Source of the DNA: JAVVEW01 sp032251045
Lineage (GTDB): Bacteria > Pseudomonadota > Gammaproteobacteria > Methylococcales > Methylomonadaceae
DNA: 64,000 nucleotides
Reading direction: 5' to 3'
Assembly (NCBI GenBank): GCA_032251045.1
Contig: JAVVEW010000006.1
Span: forward strand, 3,166-67,165
A program made the translations under genes and the position numbers. The notes beneath the pieces were generated by a model, which saw only the letters and a list, made by a program, of their open reading frames with translations, did no database searches and was not told where the DNA came from. Of this stretch, positions 41,684-50,759 are shown piece by piece (position 1 is the stretch's first letter; each line of letters starts with the position of its first letter).

Positions 41684-42376
41684 TGTTGCCGGAGAGGGTT
41701 CTGAAACAGGCGCTGCCTGCACATTCAGTAAGGGACTGCCGGCCACCGTCCACACTACCGTCACCGTCAATAACAACGACAACGCCAAACGTAACGGCCC
41801 GGCCATTTCCACCGCCACCACCTGCTCCGGCGGAACAATTTTTTTGCCGGTCAGCATGGGTTTCAGCAAATCGTGCTTTTTGACCCAGCGGTAATAAAAA
41901 ATCGAGGCCACATGCAGCCCCACCAGCCAGAGCAAGCCGTCGAACAGCGTGTTATGCCAGCGGGTCAGATTGTCACTGGCGGGTTTGTCGATCAGCACGG
42001 TCAACGGCCCTTCGTAGGTGATATCGTCATTGGCGAACAAGCCGGTCACCACTTGCAGGCCCAGCAGCGCCAACAGCGCCAGCACCGACAACGCGCCCAG
42101 CGGATTGTGCCCCAACCCTTGCCACTGACCTTTGATATACGCTTTCAGACGGCCGACGGTCGGAAAGAAGCTGGCAAATCGGGCATGAGTGGAACCGAAA
42201 AAACCCCAGGCCAGCCGAAACACCAGCAAACCCAAGATGAACAAACCGATGCGCCCATGCCAATCCATCCACAGCCCGCCCAGATCGGCGGTGATATAAG
42301 CCGCCACTATCGCCACCACCAGCGACCAGTGAAAAATTCTTATCGGAAAATCCCAAACAGATACGGTTACTTTCAT
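41672..42376 (-). CDS. Cytochrome b561 family protein
   Basis: A 234-residue membrane cytochrome with about five helices. Likely haem histidines are in RIFHWSLVVAI, WMDWHGRIG, TRWHNTLFDG and LVGLHVASI, the pattern of di-haem b-type electron carriers related to hydrogenase cytochrome b subunits. It probably passes electrons from the quinone pool to the periplasmic cytochrome c' encoded immediately downstream; the pairing is known in other proteobacteria. Its stop codon is TAA within the second copy of the 27-bp repeat. Confidence 0.88.
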   Translation of the reverse strand: MKVTVSVWDFPIRIFHWSLVVAIVAAYITADLGGLWMDWHGRIGLFILGLLVFRLAWGFFGSTHARFASFFPTVGRLKAYIKGQWQGLGHNPLGALSVLALLALLGLQVVTGLFANDDITYEGPLTVLIDKPASDNLTRWHNTLFDGLLWLVGLHVASIFYYRWVKKHDLLKPMLTGKKIVPPEQVVAVEMAGPLRLALSLLLTVTVVWTVAGSPLLNVQAAPVSEPSPATLDF

Positions 42377-42414
42377 GATTCACGCTCCTTCAAAATCTAA
42401 ATCCAATAACGGAA

Positions 42415-43023
42415 TCAGCTTGCGTATTTGATGGTGCAGCCATAGGGTTTGGTGCTGGGTTTGGCGATTTTTCTGCCGGTGGCCAGATCGGCCAGCGCCG
42501 CTCCGACATAATTTTCGGCGCGGGCGATATCGGCCGGCTCGGCCGAGGGAATGCTGTCGATACCGCCTTTGTAAACCAGCACGCCTTTAGGGTCGATAAT
42601 GAAAAACTGCGGTGTATTGGTGGCGCCATACAGTTTGCCGATGGAACCGTCCTCATCCAGGATGGTATCGCTGGGTGTCGCGCCACGCTCCCGGTTGAGC
42701 CTTCGCGCCGTCTCGCCATCGACATGGCCTTGCTTGCCGGGCGCCGACGAAATCACTTGCAGCCAGACAATGCCCTGCTCAGATGCTTGTTTCTGCAAGG
42801 CGGGGATATTGCCGCTTTGATAATGCTTGACCACAAACGGGCATTGATGATTGGTCCATTCCAGCACCACGGTCTGGCCTTTAAGCTCATCCAGCCGGAA
42901 TTGCCTGCCATCGGCCAGACTGCCGGTGAATACCGGCGCCGGTTTGTTCACGTCCGGGCCGGCCAGTACCGAAAAAGACACCAGAAGGCCGGCCAAAGAA
43001 ATAAGTAATTTGTTGAATTTCAT
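42415..43023 (-). CDS. Exported thioredoxin-fold (redoxin/AhpC-TSA-like) protein
   Basis: A 202-residue protein with a signal peptide (about 1-21, SFSVLA before GPDVNKP) and a thioredoxin-like domain: VVLEWTNHQCPFVVKHY, where one cysteine replaces the usual CxxC, and NTPQFFIIDPKGVLVYKGGID. Similar proteins are often encoded beside DsbD-like reductases, as here. It may be a periplasmic peroxidase-like or thiol-handling protein; the substrate is unknown. ATG 43023 follows CAGGAG. A REP-like pair lies upstream. Confidence 0.85.
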   Translation of the reverse strand: MKFNKLLISLAGLLVSFSVLAGPDVNKPAPVFTGSLADGRQFRLDELKGQTVVLEWTNHQCPFVVKHYQSGNIPALQKQASEQGIVWLQVISSAPGKQGHVDGETARRLNRERGATPSDTILDEDGSIGKLYGATNTPQFFIIDPKGVLVYKGGIDSIPSAEPADIARAENYVGAALADLATGRKIAKPSTKPYGCTIKYAS

Positions 43024-43065
43024 AAAAAACTCCTGCTCAGAAAAAAAAGAAACATTTCGTGTCTT

Positions 43066-43150
43066 GGTAGACTGGGCGGAGCGATAAGCGATACCCAGCA
43101 CTTCCGACTAGGCCAGTGCTGGGTTTCACGTTGTTCAAGCCAGCCTACCC
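43066..43150. repeat. REP-like pair in inverted orientation (site 2)
   Basis: Two REP-like halves face each other: GGTAGACTGGGC ... CCCAGC (43066-43099) and GCTGGG ... GCCAGCCTACCC (43118-43150). This is the layout of a BIME, two REPs head to head with a short linker. Confidence 0.75.
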
Positions 43151-43178
43151 ATCACCTTTCAGCAACCGCCGAAACGGC

Positions 43179-43646
43179 TTAAAACAACCCCAAATAAAGC
43201 ACCGCCGCGCCGGAAAACACGCCTAACAGCCACTTTATTTTTTGACGCCATGACGACTCACGCCAATACTCGCGCCACTCAGTCCGTTGACGCTGCCAGA
43301 ACAGCCGACTGCTCTGCCGCGTCTTATGGAAAACAACAGTGGCACGCTTGACCGTCACGTAGCCCAGACTGGTATACAACGCCAGCATCAGATAAAAAAC
43401 GATAACCTGCGTGCTGTGGCGGTCGGTGTGAAACAGATGGTGAATGCCCTCGTCCAGCAAAAATTCAATCAACTCATATGCCAGATGTAGCGCTTCTAAG
43501 GCATGGCTCAGCAGCCAAACCAGAGTATCCATGATCAAATCCGGCGCGCTGATCAGCACAACCGTCAACAATGCCCAGATACCGCGCCTAAGCCCTGCCC
43601 TGGAAGCCATGTCATTGAATTTCATCCTGCGCCACCTCGAAGCCAT
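43179..43646 (-). CDS. Small membrane protein of unknown function
   Basis: A 155-residue basic protein with hydrophobic segments at about 20-45, 75-95 and 135-153, not recognised. Rich in Arg/Trp between helices (FWQRQRTEWREYWRESSWRQ). Its ATG shares a base with the stop of the DsbD-like gene (TGATG), so it is translationally coupled to it and may assist it. It is the last gene of the truncated hydrolase-dsbD-membrane protein run. Confidence 0.7.
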   Translation of the reverse strand: MASRWRRMKFNDMASRAGLRRGIWALLTVVLISAPDLIMDTLVWLLSHALEALHLAYELIEFLLDEGIHHLFHTDRHSTQVIVFYLMLALYTSLGYVTVKRATVVFHKTRQSSRLFWQRQRTEWREYWRESSWRQKIKWLLGVFSGAAVLYLGLF

Positions 43647-45787
43647 CACGACCGGCTGATCGTTTCGATCACGAGTTCCGGAGTCAATAACTGCGGCAGA
43701 ACCAGCGCTTCCGAGCTGCCGCCCTTAGGGTAAAACAGATACAGCGGCACGCCGCTACGGCCGAAATGCGACAGAAACCGGGTAATTTCCGGATCACGAT
43801 TGGTCCAGTCGCCTTTCAGATAAGTAATACCTGATCGCTCGAAGGCGTCAGTCACCGATGCTTGACTCAATGCGACCCGCTCGTTGACCAGACAACTGAT
43901 GCACCAGGCGGCGGTGAAATTCAGAAAGACGGGTTTACCCTCGGCTCTCAACTCCGCTAAACGGGCGGGGCTATAAGGCTCCCAGTTTTTATTAAGCGTT
44001 GGCTCACTTTCAAACGCGACCGCCGAGGCCGGTGTTTCAACGGACACAAAGCCGGCCAACAATGCCGCGGCCAAGGTCACTACGGCAAAACTTGTACCAC
44101 CGCGCCTAGCGCCGACGTTCGCGTACTTGGTGGCTTCACAAAGCCACGCGGCAAAACCGATCGCCACCATGCCGCCCAAGGCTACGGCCACGGCATTCAC
44201 GCCGGCCTGCTGCGCCAATACCCACACCAGCCAGACGGCTGCACCATACATGGGAAAAGCCAAACCTTGTTTCAAGCGTTCCATCCATACACCGGGTTTT
44301 GGCAGGCGTCTTTGCAAGGCCGGCCAGTAACTCAGCAACAAATAAGGCAAGGCCAGCCCGAATCCTAAACTCAAAAACACCGCCAACAACACAACCGGCG
44401 GCTGGGATAGCGCAAAGCCAAGGGCCGCGCCCATGAACGGCGCCGTGCATGGCGTTGCCACAATCGTGGCCAATACGCCGGTAAAAAAACTACCCGAATA
44501 TCCGGAGCGCTGCGCCAGCGAAGACCCAACGCCGACTATCGAGTTGCCGATGGTAAACACGCCGGACAGACTGAGGCCAACGGCAAACATCAAATAGGCA
44601 ATAGCCAACACAAACACGGGCGATTGAAACTGAAAACCCCAGCCAATTTGCGCGCCACCGGCTTTCAGTGCGATCAACAAACCGCCCAGTAAGGCAAAGC
44701 TTGCCAGTATCCCGGCGGTATAGGCCCAACCTTGCAATCGAGTTTGCCGAGGCGTTTCATGCGCATGTTGAATCAACGACAACGCCTTGATCGATAGCAC
44801 CGGAAACACGCACGGCATCAGATTGAGAATCACTCCGCCCAACAACGCCAACAGCAAGGCCGACGGCCACAGAATCGGACTTTCAGCTTGCCGATCGACC
44901 GCCGGAACAACCGCTTCGGCGACCGGCGCTGGCCGCACCGGCGCGGCCAGCGTATAAGCCCGCCTGACACGTTGCCCGTCGATGATTTCGGTCACCGTCA
45001 GCACACCGGCGAGCGACTCACCTTCGGCCACCGCTGCTTCACCCGGGGTCAACGCCAGAGACACGCCGCCTTGGTCAGTCAACCGATAGCTTTGCGGCGC
45101 GGCATGATCGACCCAACCCCATTGCTGGGGATAAAACCAGACCTCAACGACATTTCTGACCGACCATTGATTGTCACCGAAGGCGATGTTCAGGCCACTA
45201 TCCGAACGCTGAACCTCGACCGGCCAGGGTGCGGCCACCGGCCAACTCGCTCGTGTCCGCTCGATCAATGCGGCATGGGCCGGATTGGCTTCGCCCTCGG
45301 CCACTATCGGCAATTCCAACGCCAGTTCGGCCTGTTGAGGAATACAGATTTCCTCGCACACCAGCCAGTTCACTTTTGCGTGGATCGGAAACACGCCGCC
45401 AATCACGGCGTCTTCCGGCACGGTCAACGGCGACAACAAGGTCACCTCGTGTTCATAGCCATAATTGACCACCGGGCCGAGCTGGATCTTTTTCGGTGCA
45501 GGCCATTGAATACCGCCCACCTCGGCGCCTTCCGGCAGGTCGTAGGCAATGGTCGTAGCCAGACCGGAGTCGCCGGGATTGATCCAGTAGGTATGCCAAT
45601 GCTCGATGATTGACTGCGCTACGCCCACCTGGAGTTCGGCCCCCGGATAAACCGCATCCAGCGAGGTGATCAGACGCACGCTGACCTGCTCGGTGGCCGC
45701 ACGGTCGGGCAGCGCATGGGCCTGACCGGTCAAGGCCAGAGTCAGCAACAACAAAGCACGGGTTATTGTGATATTCACGGTCTTCAA
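43646..45787 (-). CDS. DsbD/ScsB-type thiol:disulfide interchange protein
   Basis: A 713-residue membrane reductase that carries electrons from cytoplasmic thioredoxin to periplasmic thiols. Signal peptide about 1-25; N-terminal domain of the ScsB type (IIEHWHTYWINPGDSGL, VNWLVCEEICIPQQ); central helices with NLMPCVFPVLSIKAL and the second cysteine in ATPCTAPFMGAALG; C-terminal thioredoxin domain with AAWCISCLVNE. All three cysteine pairs are present. It follows a broken dienelactone hydrolase gene with an ATGA overlap. The neighbouring thioredoxin-fold protein is a likely client. Confidence 0.92.
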   Translation of the reverse strand: MKTVNITITRALLLLTLALTGQAHALPDRAATEQVSVRLITSLDAVYPGAELQVGVAQSIIEHWHTYWINPGDSGLATTIAYDLPEGAEVGGIQWPAPKKIQLGPVVNYGYEHEVTLLSPLTVPEDAVIGGVFPIHAKVNWLVCEEICIPQQAELALELPIVAEGEANPAHAALIERTRASWPVAAPWPVEVQRSDSGLNIAFGDNQWSVRNVVEVWFYPQQWGWVDHAAPQSYRLTDQGGVSLALTPGEAAVAEGESLAGVLTVTEIIDGQRVRRAYTLAAPVRPAPVAEAVVPAVDRQAESPILWPSALLLALLGGVILNLMPCVFPVLSIKALSLIQHAHETPRQTRLQGWAYTAGILASFALLGGLLIALKAGGAQIGWGFQFQSPVFVLAIAYLMFAVGLSLSGVFTIGNSIVGVGSSLAQRSGYSGSFFTGVLATIVATPCTAPFMGAALGFALSQPPVVLLAVFLSLGFGLALPYLLLSYWPALQRRLPKPGVWMERLKQGLAFPMYGAAVWLVWVLAQQAGVNAVAVALGGMVAIGFAAWLCEATKYANVGARRGGTSFAVVTLAAALLAGFVSVETPASAVAFESEPTLNKNWEPYSPARLAELRAEGKPVFLNFTAAWCISCLVNERVALSQASVTDAFERSGITYLKGDWTNRDPEITRFLSHFGRSGVPLYLFYPKGGSSEALVLPQLLTPELVIETISRS

Positions 45788-46293
45788 ATCCGTAAATGGC
45801 TGTCGAAGAAAGCGCTGGTGCGCTCCCAGGCCAGTTTCGCGGAAGGCTGATCGTAACGGGGCGTGGTGTCGTTGTTGAAGCCGTGCTGCACGCCCGGGTA
45901 AACGTAAGCCTTGTAAGCGATACCGGCGTCTTTCAGCGCTTGTTCGTAGGCCGGCCAGCCGGCGTTGACCCGCGCATCCTCGCCGGCGTAATGCAGTTGC
46001 AGCGGCGCTTTGATATTAACAACCTCATCCAGCGGCGGCTGGCGGCCGTAAAACGGCACCGCCGCGCCCAGATCGGGAATACGGGTGGCGAGAAAATTGG
46101 CGATGCCGCCGCCGTAGCAAAAACCCACCACGCCGACTTTGCCGTTGCCTTCCGGCAAGGTCTTCAACACCGCCGCCGCGGCCAGAAAATCGTTTTGGGT
46201 CTTGGTTCGGTCGAGTTGCTGGAAAAGCTCGCGCGCTTTATCCTCGTCGCCGGGATAGCCGCCCAAGGGGTAGAGCGCATCGGGCGCGATGGC
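45784..46293 (-). pseudogene. Dienelactone hydrolase family protein, N-terminal half missing
   Basis: The remaining 160-170 codons encode the C-terminal part of a DLH-fold hydrolase: PLGGYPGDEDKARELF, nucleophile Cys in GVVGFCYGGG, Asp in YAGEDARVNAGW and His in YPGVQHGFNND, so the catalytic triad survives. Family members of this type are about 280-300 residues with a signal peptide. The homologous frame (APDALYPLGG) reads back to a TGA at 46294-46296, exactly where a REP-like repeat begins, and no N-terminal half exists beyond it. It is therefore a fragment; a truncated product could still be made from the ATG at 46266 region. Confidence 0.75.
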
Positions 46294-46296
46294 TCA

Positions 46297-46350
46297 TGCC
46301 CAACACAACAGCGGCTTTGTTGGGCACGCTTAACGCTTTGCCCAACCTAC
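46297..46350. repeat. REP-like palindrome (site 3) at the broken end of the hydrolase gene
   Basis: TGCCCAAC (46297-46304) and GTTGGGCA form an inverted pair around an AACAGCGGCTTT core, followed by a second GCCCAACCTAC end. On the minus strand this starts GTAGGTTGGGC, the same head as the other REP-like sites. It abuts the truncation point of the dienelactone hydrolase gene. Confidence 0.7.
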
Positions 46351-46395
46351 TTGACTCCTCTATTTCAAACGAAACAGGGAAAACCACCCTGCTCG

Positions 46396-49248
46396 TTAAA
46401 AGGCGCTGCTGACTCTAACGCCCAACCAACGCCCCATCCGCGGTGTTATCGTGTTCCAGGTCACGCCGATCGGTTCCTGATTGTTAAAGATGTTGGTACC
46501 GACCATGGAAACATCAAACAGACCATCTTGTCGGCCAAGTCCAACGGAAAAATCGGTACTGGTGTTGGCGCCGATCCAACCAAATTTCGATAACGCCCGA
46601 TTGGTTTGCGTCCGACTACTGAAAGTGGTGGTAAAACTGCCATGCGCTTCCGCGCCGATACCGGCCAGATCGAACGGATAACGCACATCCGGGCTGATGC
46701 TGAAGGTGAATTTAGGCGCAAACGGCAGGGTTTTGCCGGTGGCATCGAACAGTACCGGGCCACCAGGAAATTGCAGCTCAACCGGTACCGGGGAATTTTT
46801 GAAATTGGTGTACACCGCACGATTCCAAGCGCCGTTGAAGTTGATCGTGGTGTAAGGAATCCCGGTGTAGGAACCATCGATTTCCACACCCATGATTTCC
46901 ACACCTTTGGCATTGCCGACAATGTCGATAAACGCCGGCAGCGCGTTCGGGTCGGCCTGTTGCCGAATGTTGGTGGTGAATTCATCCAGCACCAGGGTTC
47001 TTTGCTGGTAATTGGTGATCTTGTTCCAGAAATAATCGACATGTAGATCCAGGGTGTTATCGAGCAATGCCGATTTGAAGCCGATTTCAAAGGCATTACT
47101 GGTTTCAGCCTTCACCCTGACCGCCACGCCGTTGGGCGATTGCGAGCCGCCGGCTTTTTTGTTGTAACGCCAGGATACATAGCCGGTCAGGTCGTCATTG
47201 AATTTGTAGCTTGGGCTAACGATAAAAGTCGGCTGAAAGGCCTCGAATGTATTGCCCGGTTCCAGTTGCCAGAGATTACCAATCTGCCCGCGACGAATAC
47301 GTTTGGCTGCGCCAACCTGGGCTTTTTGCTCGGCGCTCAGGTCAGCGTATTGATCGATGCCGAAATATTGCCGAGCAACGGCGTCAGCCACTGCGATCTG
47401 GTTTGGATCGGTCAGGGCGGCGCTGGATAGTTCACCCTGATTATTGGCATCAAACCCACCTAGCTCGGTGTCATTAACCGACTTGTCATTGAGCAATTCG
47501 CCTACGCCATTACGCAATAATCGGCGCCGGGTTTTTTGTACCCGATGTTCGTAATTGACACGCGCTCCGGTGACCAAATTGATTTTTGGCGCCACATGCC
47601 ATTCGGCGTTAGCGAATAACGAACCTGAATCATTGTCCACAAACCAGTCTTCCCGGCGTACCAGCCCATCCAGGGAGTCTTTCATCAACTGACGACCGTT
47701 GCTGTCGGCATCCAGCAGGGCGAACTCGGCATCGCGTGCATACCAGGCGCCGGCATCAGAACCACGGCCAGCCCAGGTATACTGATCGGTGATTCTCTTC
47801 ACATACAAGCCACCGACTTGGTAATCGACCAAATCTTCAAACTTGGATTTCAATCGTACCTCCTGACTGGCATGCAGCACATAAGGCGTATGACCACCGC
47901 TTAACAAGCTGCGATTGACATCAAAAGGCGTGCGCTCATCGTTGGACGCCCGGAAAGAATAATCCCTAATGCCGGTAATCGCGGTCACTGTGGTGTCGTC
48001 ATCCAAGTACCAGTTCAAATCGATGACCCCGCCTTTGCTTTCATTTTTAACGCCTTGCGCCAGATCCATATTGAAAGCATCACGGCTGAAAAAGTCCTGT
48101 AAGGTAAAGTCACGATTGCCTTCCACAAACCAGCGCCGGGATAAGCGGCGCTCAGGCGTCAGACTATTATTAGCGGCTCCATTGGCGAAAAACTGTGGCG
48201 TCGGTTTATGAAACACGCCACTGTTAAAAAACTCATCCTGCGGCGCGACAAACTCAAAACTGACTCGACCGGAAAAGTCCTCGGTCGGGGTAAACAACAA
48301 CTGAAAGCGACCTTGTAATCGATCACGATTGAAAAAAGTTTGGGAAGGATTAAAAGCGTTTTTTATTTGGCCATCAGTTTTATTGATATGAATAGCGGCC
48401 CGATAAGCCAACAGGTCATCAACCACCGGGCCACCGACCGCGCCATCAACGATGTAAGTATTGAAATCACCATAGGTCAGCGACAAGTTGGCATCCTTGG
48501 TGAACGTGGGATGCCGGGGTGTGAAACTGATTCGGCCTAGACCATAATTTTTACCAAAATCGGTACCCGTTGGGCCGCGATCGACTTGCACGTTGGCCAG
48601 GTCATAATGGTCAAAACTTGCCAGAGCTGAATAGGTATAGGCCACACCATCTTCCACGGCACCCACACTAGGATCCAGCGCTTCAAATAAAAACTGCCCC
48701 CCCACACCGCGCACGGCAATACCATTAACCCGCGAGTTATGGGTGAAACGCTGGGCATTACCTACCCTGGCTAGAATTTGATCCATATCGTAGGCCACTT
48801 CACGCGTTAACGCCTCGCCGGTGACCACTGAGGCGGAAACCGGCGCTTCTTTCAAGCGCCTGAGCCTAGGTCTGGCCTTGACTACCACTTCGCCCAACGC
48901 ATCGGTGGTATTGGTTTCTGCAAAAGTTTCTTCCGCCACAAACTCTTCTGCTTGAGGCTCGGCCAGAACATCCAGCGTCTCGGTCACGACCGGTTCAGAC
49001 ACAGGCTGGGTGCTCAAGGCGTTTTTCAATAATTCATTTTCCTGACGGGTGGCGGCCAGTTCCTGCCGCAAGCGGGCGAGTTCCGCCGCCACATCAGCCT
49101 GAGAATTCTGCGCCAGGGCAACACCCGGTGCTAACGCCCAGACCCCGGTTGCCAGCATCAGAATTCGCGCCGATGTAAAATTCACCGCACTGCCTGACCC
49201 TGCCGTATGGCGGTGCAATGACTTCTTGTTAAGGGTTCGTTTTTTCAT
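46396..49248 (-). CDS. TonB-dependent outer-membrane receptor
   Basis: A 950-residue TonB-dependent receptor. Signal peptide to about residue 46 (GVALAQN), then an unusual coiled-coil stretch (about 50-80, AAELARLRQELAATRQENELLK), a linker with the TonB-box-like ALGEVVVKAR (about 117-126), plug domain (about 135-250) and a beta-barrel ending in aromatic-terminated RVSSAF. The substrate is unknown; siderophore, B12, copper chelate or lanthanide carriers are all possible. It lies downstream of tonB-exbB-exbD on the same strand, so transporter and energiser form one locus. Confidence 0.92.
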   Translation of the reverse strand: MKKRTLNKKSLHRHTAGSGSAVNFTSARILMLATGVWALAPGVALAQNSQADVAAELARLRQELAATRQENELLKNALSTQPVSEPVVTETLDVLAEPQAEEFVAEETFAETNTTDALGEVVVKARPRLRRLKEAPVSASVVTGEALTREVAYDMDQILARVGNAQRFTHNSRVNGIAVRGVGGQFLFEALDPSVGAVEDGVAYTYSALASFDHYDLANVQVDRGPTGTDFGKNYGLGRISFTPRHPTFTKDANLSLTYGDFNTYIVDGAVGGPVVDDLLAYRAAIHINKTDGQIKNAFNPSQTFFNRDRLQGRFQLLFTPTEDFSGRVSFEFVAPQDEFFNSGVFHKPTPQFFANGAANNSLTPERRLSRRWFVEGNRDFTLQDFFSRDAFNMDLAQGVKNESKGGVIDLNWYLDDDTTVTAITGIRDYSFRASNDERTPFDVNRSLLSGGHTPYVLHASQEVRLKSKFEDLVDYQVGGLYVKRITDQYTWAGRGSDAGAWYARDAEFALLDADSNGRQLMKDSLDGLVRREDWFVDNDSGSLFANAEWHVAPKINLVTGARVNYEHRVQKTRRRLLRNGVGELLNDKSVNDTELGGFDANNQGELSSAALTDPNQIAVADAVARQYFGIDQYADLSAEQKAQVGAAKRIRRGQIGNLWQLEPGNTFEAFQPTFIVSPSYKFNDDLTGYVSWRYNKKAGGSQSPNGVAVRVKAETSNAFEIGFKSALLDNTLDLHVDYFWNKITNYQQRTLVLDEFTTNIRQQADPNALPAFIDIVGNAKGVEIMGVEIDGSYTGIPYTTINFNGAWNRAVYTNFKNSPVPVELQFPGGPVLFDATGKTLPFAPKFTFSISPDVRYPFDLAGIGAEAHGSFTTTFSSRTQTNRALSKFGWIGANTSTDFSVGLGRQDGLFDVSMVGTNIFNNQEPIGVTWNTITPRMGRWLGVRVSSAF

Positions 49249-49367
49249 CCAATGATCTCGTCAAAATCGTTAACAATGCCGTCGAATTAACGGTTATTTA
49301 GACAAAGCGGTGCTGTCCGGCCTGGATGCCAGGCCGGTTCCAACAACTTACAAAGTGTTTGGCGGGT

Positions 49368-49778
49368 TTAGCCGCCGGGGATGGTCAACACCGACAACTT
49401 GCTGATGCCGGAGCGTTCGATCGAGGCCATGACCTTGGCCACGATGCCGTATTGCACGCCATCGTCGGCATTGAGATTGAGTGCCAGCCCTGGATTTTCA
49501 GCCTTGCGTTTGAGCAGCTCGGCTTCGAACGTGGCCAGCGTGATTTCGGTTTCATCAATGAATACCTTGCCGTCTTGGTCGATACTGACATAAACAGGGT
49601 CTTGGTCATCGGGCGGTGCTGTCTCTGCCGTTTTCGGAAGATTGACGTGCACGGCGTTACTGAGCAACGGCGCGGTGACGATAAACACCACCAGCAACAC
49701 CAGCATCACATCGACCAGGGGCGTGACATTGATTTCGCCCATGACTTCATCACCGTCTTCTTGGGTCTTGAAAGCCAT
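49368..49778 (-). CDS. exbD: ExbD/TolR family energy-transducing protein
   Basis: A 136-residue inner-membrane protein of the ExbB-ExbD proton channel that energises TonB. One membrane helix (about 20-42) with the proton-carrying Asp in NVTPLVDVMLVLLVVF, then a periplasmic domain. Its ATG shares a base with the exbB stop (TGATG). Order tonB-exbB-exbD-receptor is a self-contained uptake unit. Confidence 0.93.
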   Translation of the reverse strand: MAFKTQEDGDEVMGEINVTPLVDVMLVLLVVFIVTAPLLSNAVHVNLPKTAETAPPDDQDPVYVSIDQDGKVFIDETEITLATFEAELLKRKAENPGLALNLNADDGVQYGIVAKVMASIERSGISKLSVLTIPGG

Positions 49779-50740
49779 CAGGCAGGCGCCCCCTTCGCGA
49801 TCAAAGTGTCATCAGCTTGAGGCTTGGCCGTCGAGACGTTTCTGGGCGACAACGGTTGACGATTGGTTGTTTCCGGCTCGGAGTCGCCACGAGGCGAGAT
49901 AATGAACGACGTTTTCAAGGCCAGATGAATGAAATCGATGGCAAAATCGTCCAGCGCGGCCACCGCGACCTTGTTGCGCCGAATGAAGAAGTTGTAGGCA
50001 ATCACCGCCGGTACCGCCACCGCGATACCGATGGCAGTGGCGACCAGTGCTTCACCAATCGGCCCTGCGACCACGTCCAGGCTGGCCGAGCCGCTTTTAC
50101 TGATGCTGGTCAACGCGCCCATGATGCCCCAGACCGTGCCGAACAAGCCGACAAATGGCGAAATACTACCGACCGTGGCCAGAATGGCCAGACCCGACTC
50201 CAGATAACCACGTTCTTTCTGCACTTGCTGGCGCAGGCGCCGCTCCAACAATTCCTGCCGGTCGCCGGCGTGCTCCAGATCATGGGTGGACGCACCGCCT
50301 TCGGTTTCGATCAGGGTAGTAAACCCCGCACCCGCGACTCGGGCGATGGGCCCGCCCCCGCGCACGCTGACAGCGGTCGGTAAATCATGCGAACGCCAGA
50401 AGCGTTTCTGGTAACGGCCATTACTGAATCCCACGCGCAGGTGTTGCAGGCCTTTGATCAGTATCAACGCCCAGGTCGCGGCCGAAAAGGCAATCAAGGT
50501 CCACAATGTGCCATCGACAATAAAGGTCGAGGAAATATCGGGAAACCACCCGCCCAGATCAAAACCATGCGCTTCAGGCGCTACCGGTGTCTCTGCGGGC
50601 GGGGATACCGCGCCGGCATGTAATAGATGACTGATCTGTTGCGTCGCTGCAGGATCAATGCCCGCTTCGGTCAACAAAGGGTCGTTTACCGGAAGCGTGG
50701 AGGATTCCGCACTTGCAGGAGTCGATTGAATATCTGTCAT
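49778..50740 (-). CDS. exbB: ExbB/TolQ/MotA family proton channel protein
   Basis: A 320-residue ExbB with an N-terminal Pro/Ala-rich extension of about 65 residues before the first helix, longer than the E. coli form (244). Three helices are seen, with IAVAVPAVIAYNFFIRRN and VGLFGTVWGIMGALTSIS characteristic of the family; the conserved Thr region is intact. Forms the TonB motor with ExbD. Confidence 0.93.
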   Translation of the reverse strand: MTDIQSTPASAESSTLPVNDPLLTEAGIDPAATQQISHLLHAGAVSPPAETPVAPEAHGFDLGGWFPDISSTFIVDGTLWTLIAFSAATWALILIKGLQHLRVGFSNGRYQKRFWRSHDLPTAVSVRGGGPIARVAGAGFTTLIETEGGASTHDLEHAGDRQELLERRLRQQVQKERGYLESGLAILATVGSISPFVGLFGTVWGIMGALTSISKSGSASLDVVAGPIGEALVATAIGIAVAVPAVIAYNFFIRRNKVAVAALDDFAIDFIHLALKTSFIISPRGDSEPETTNRQPLSPRNVSTAKPQADDTLIAKGAPA

Positions 50741-50759
50741 AGTTTTATCCTCTGGTTGG

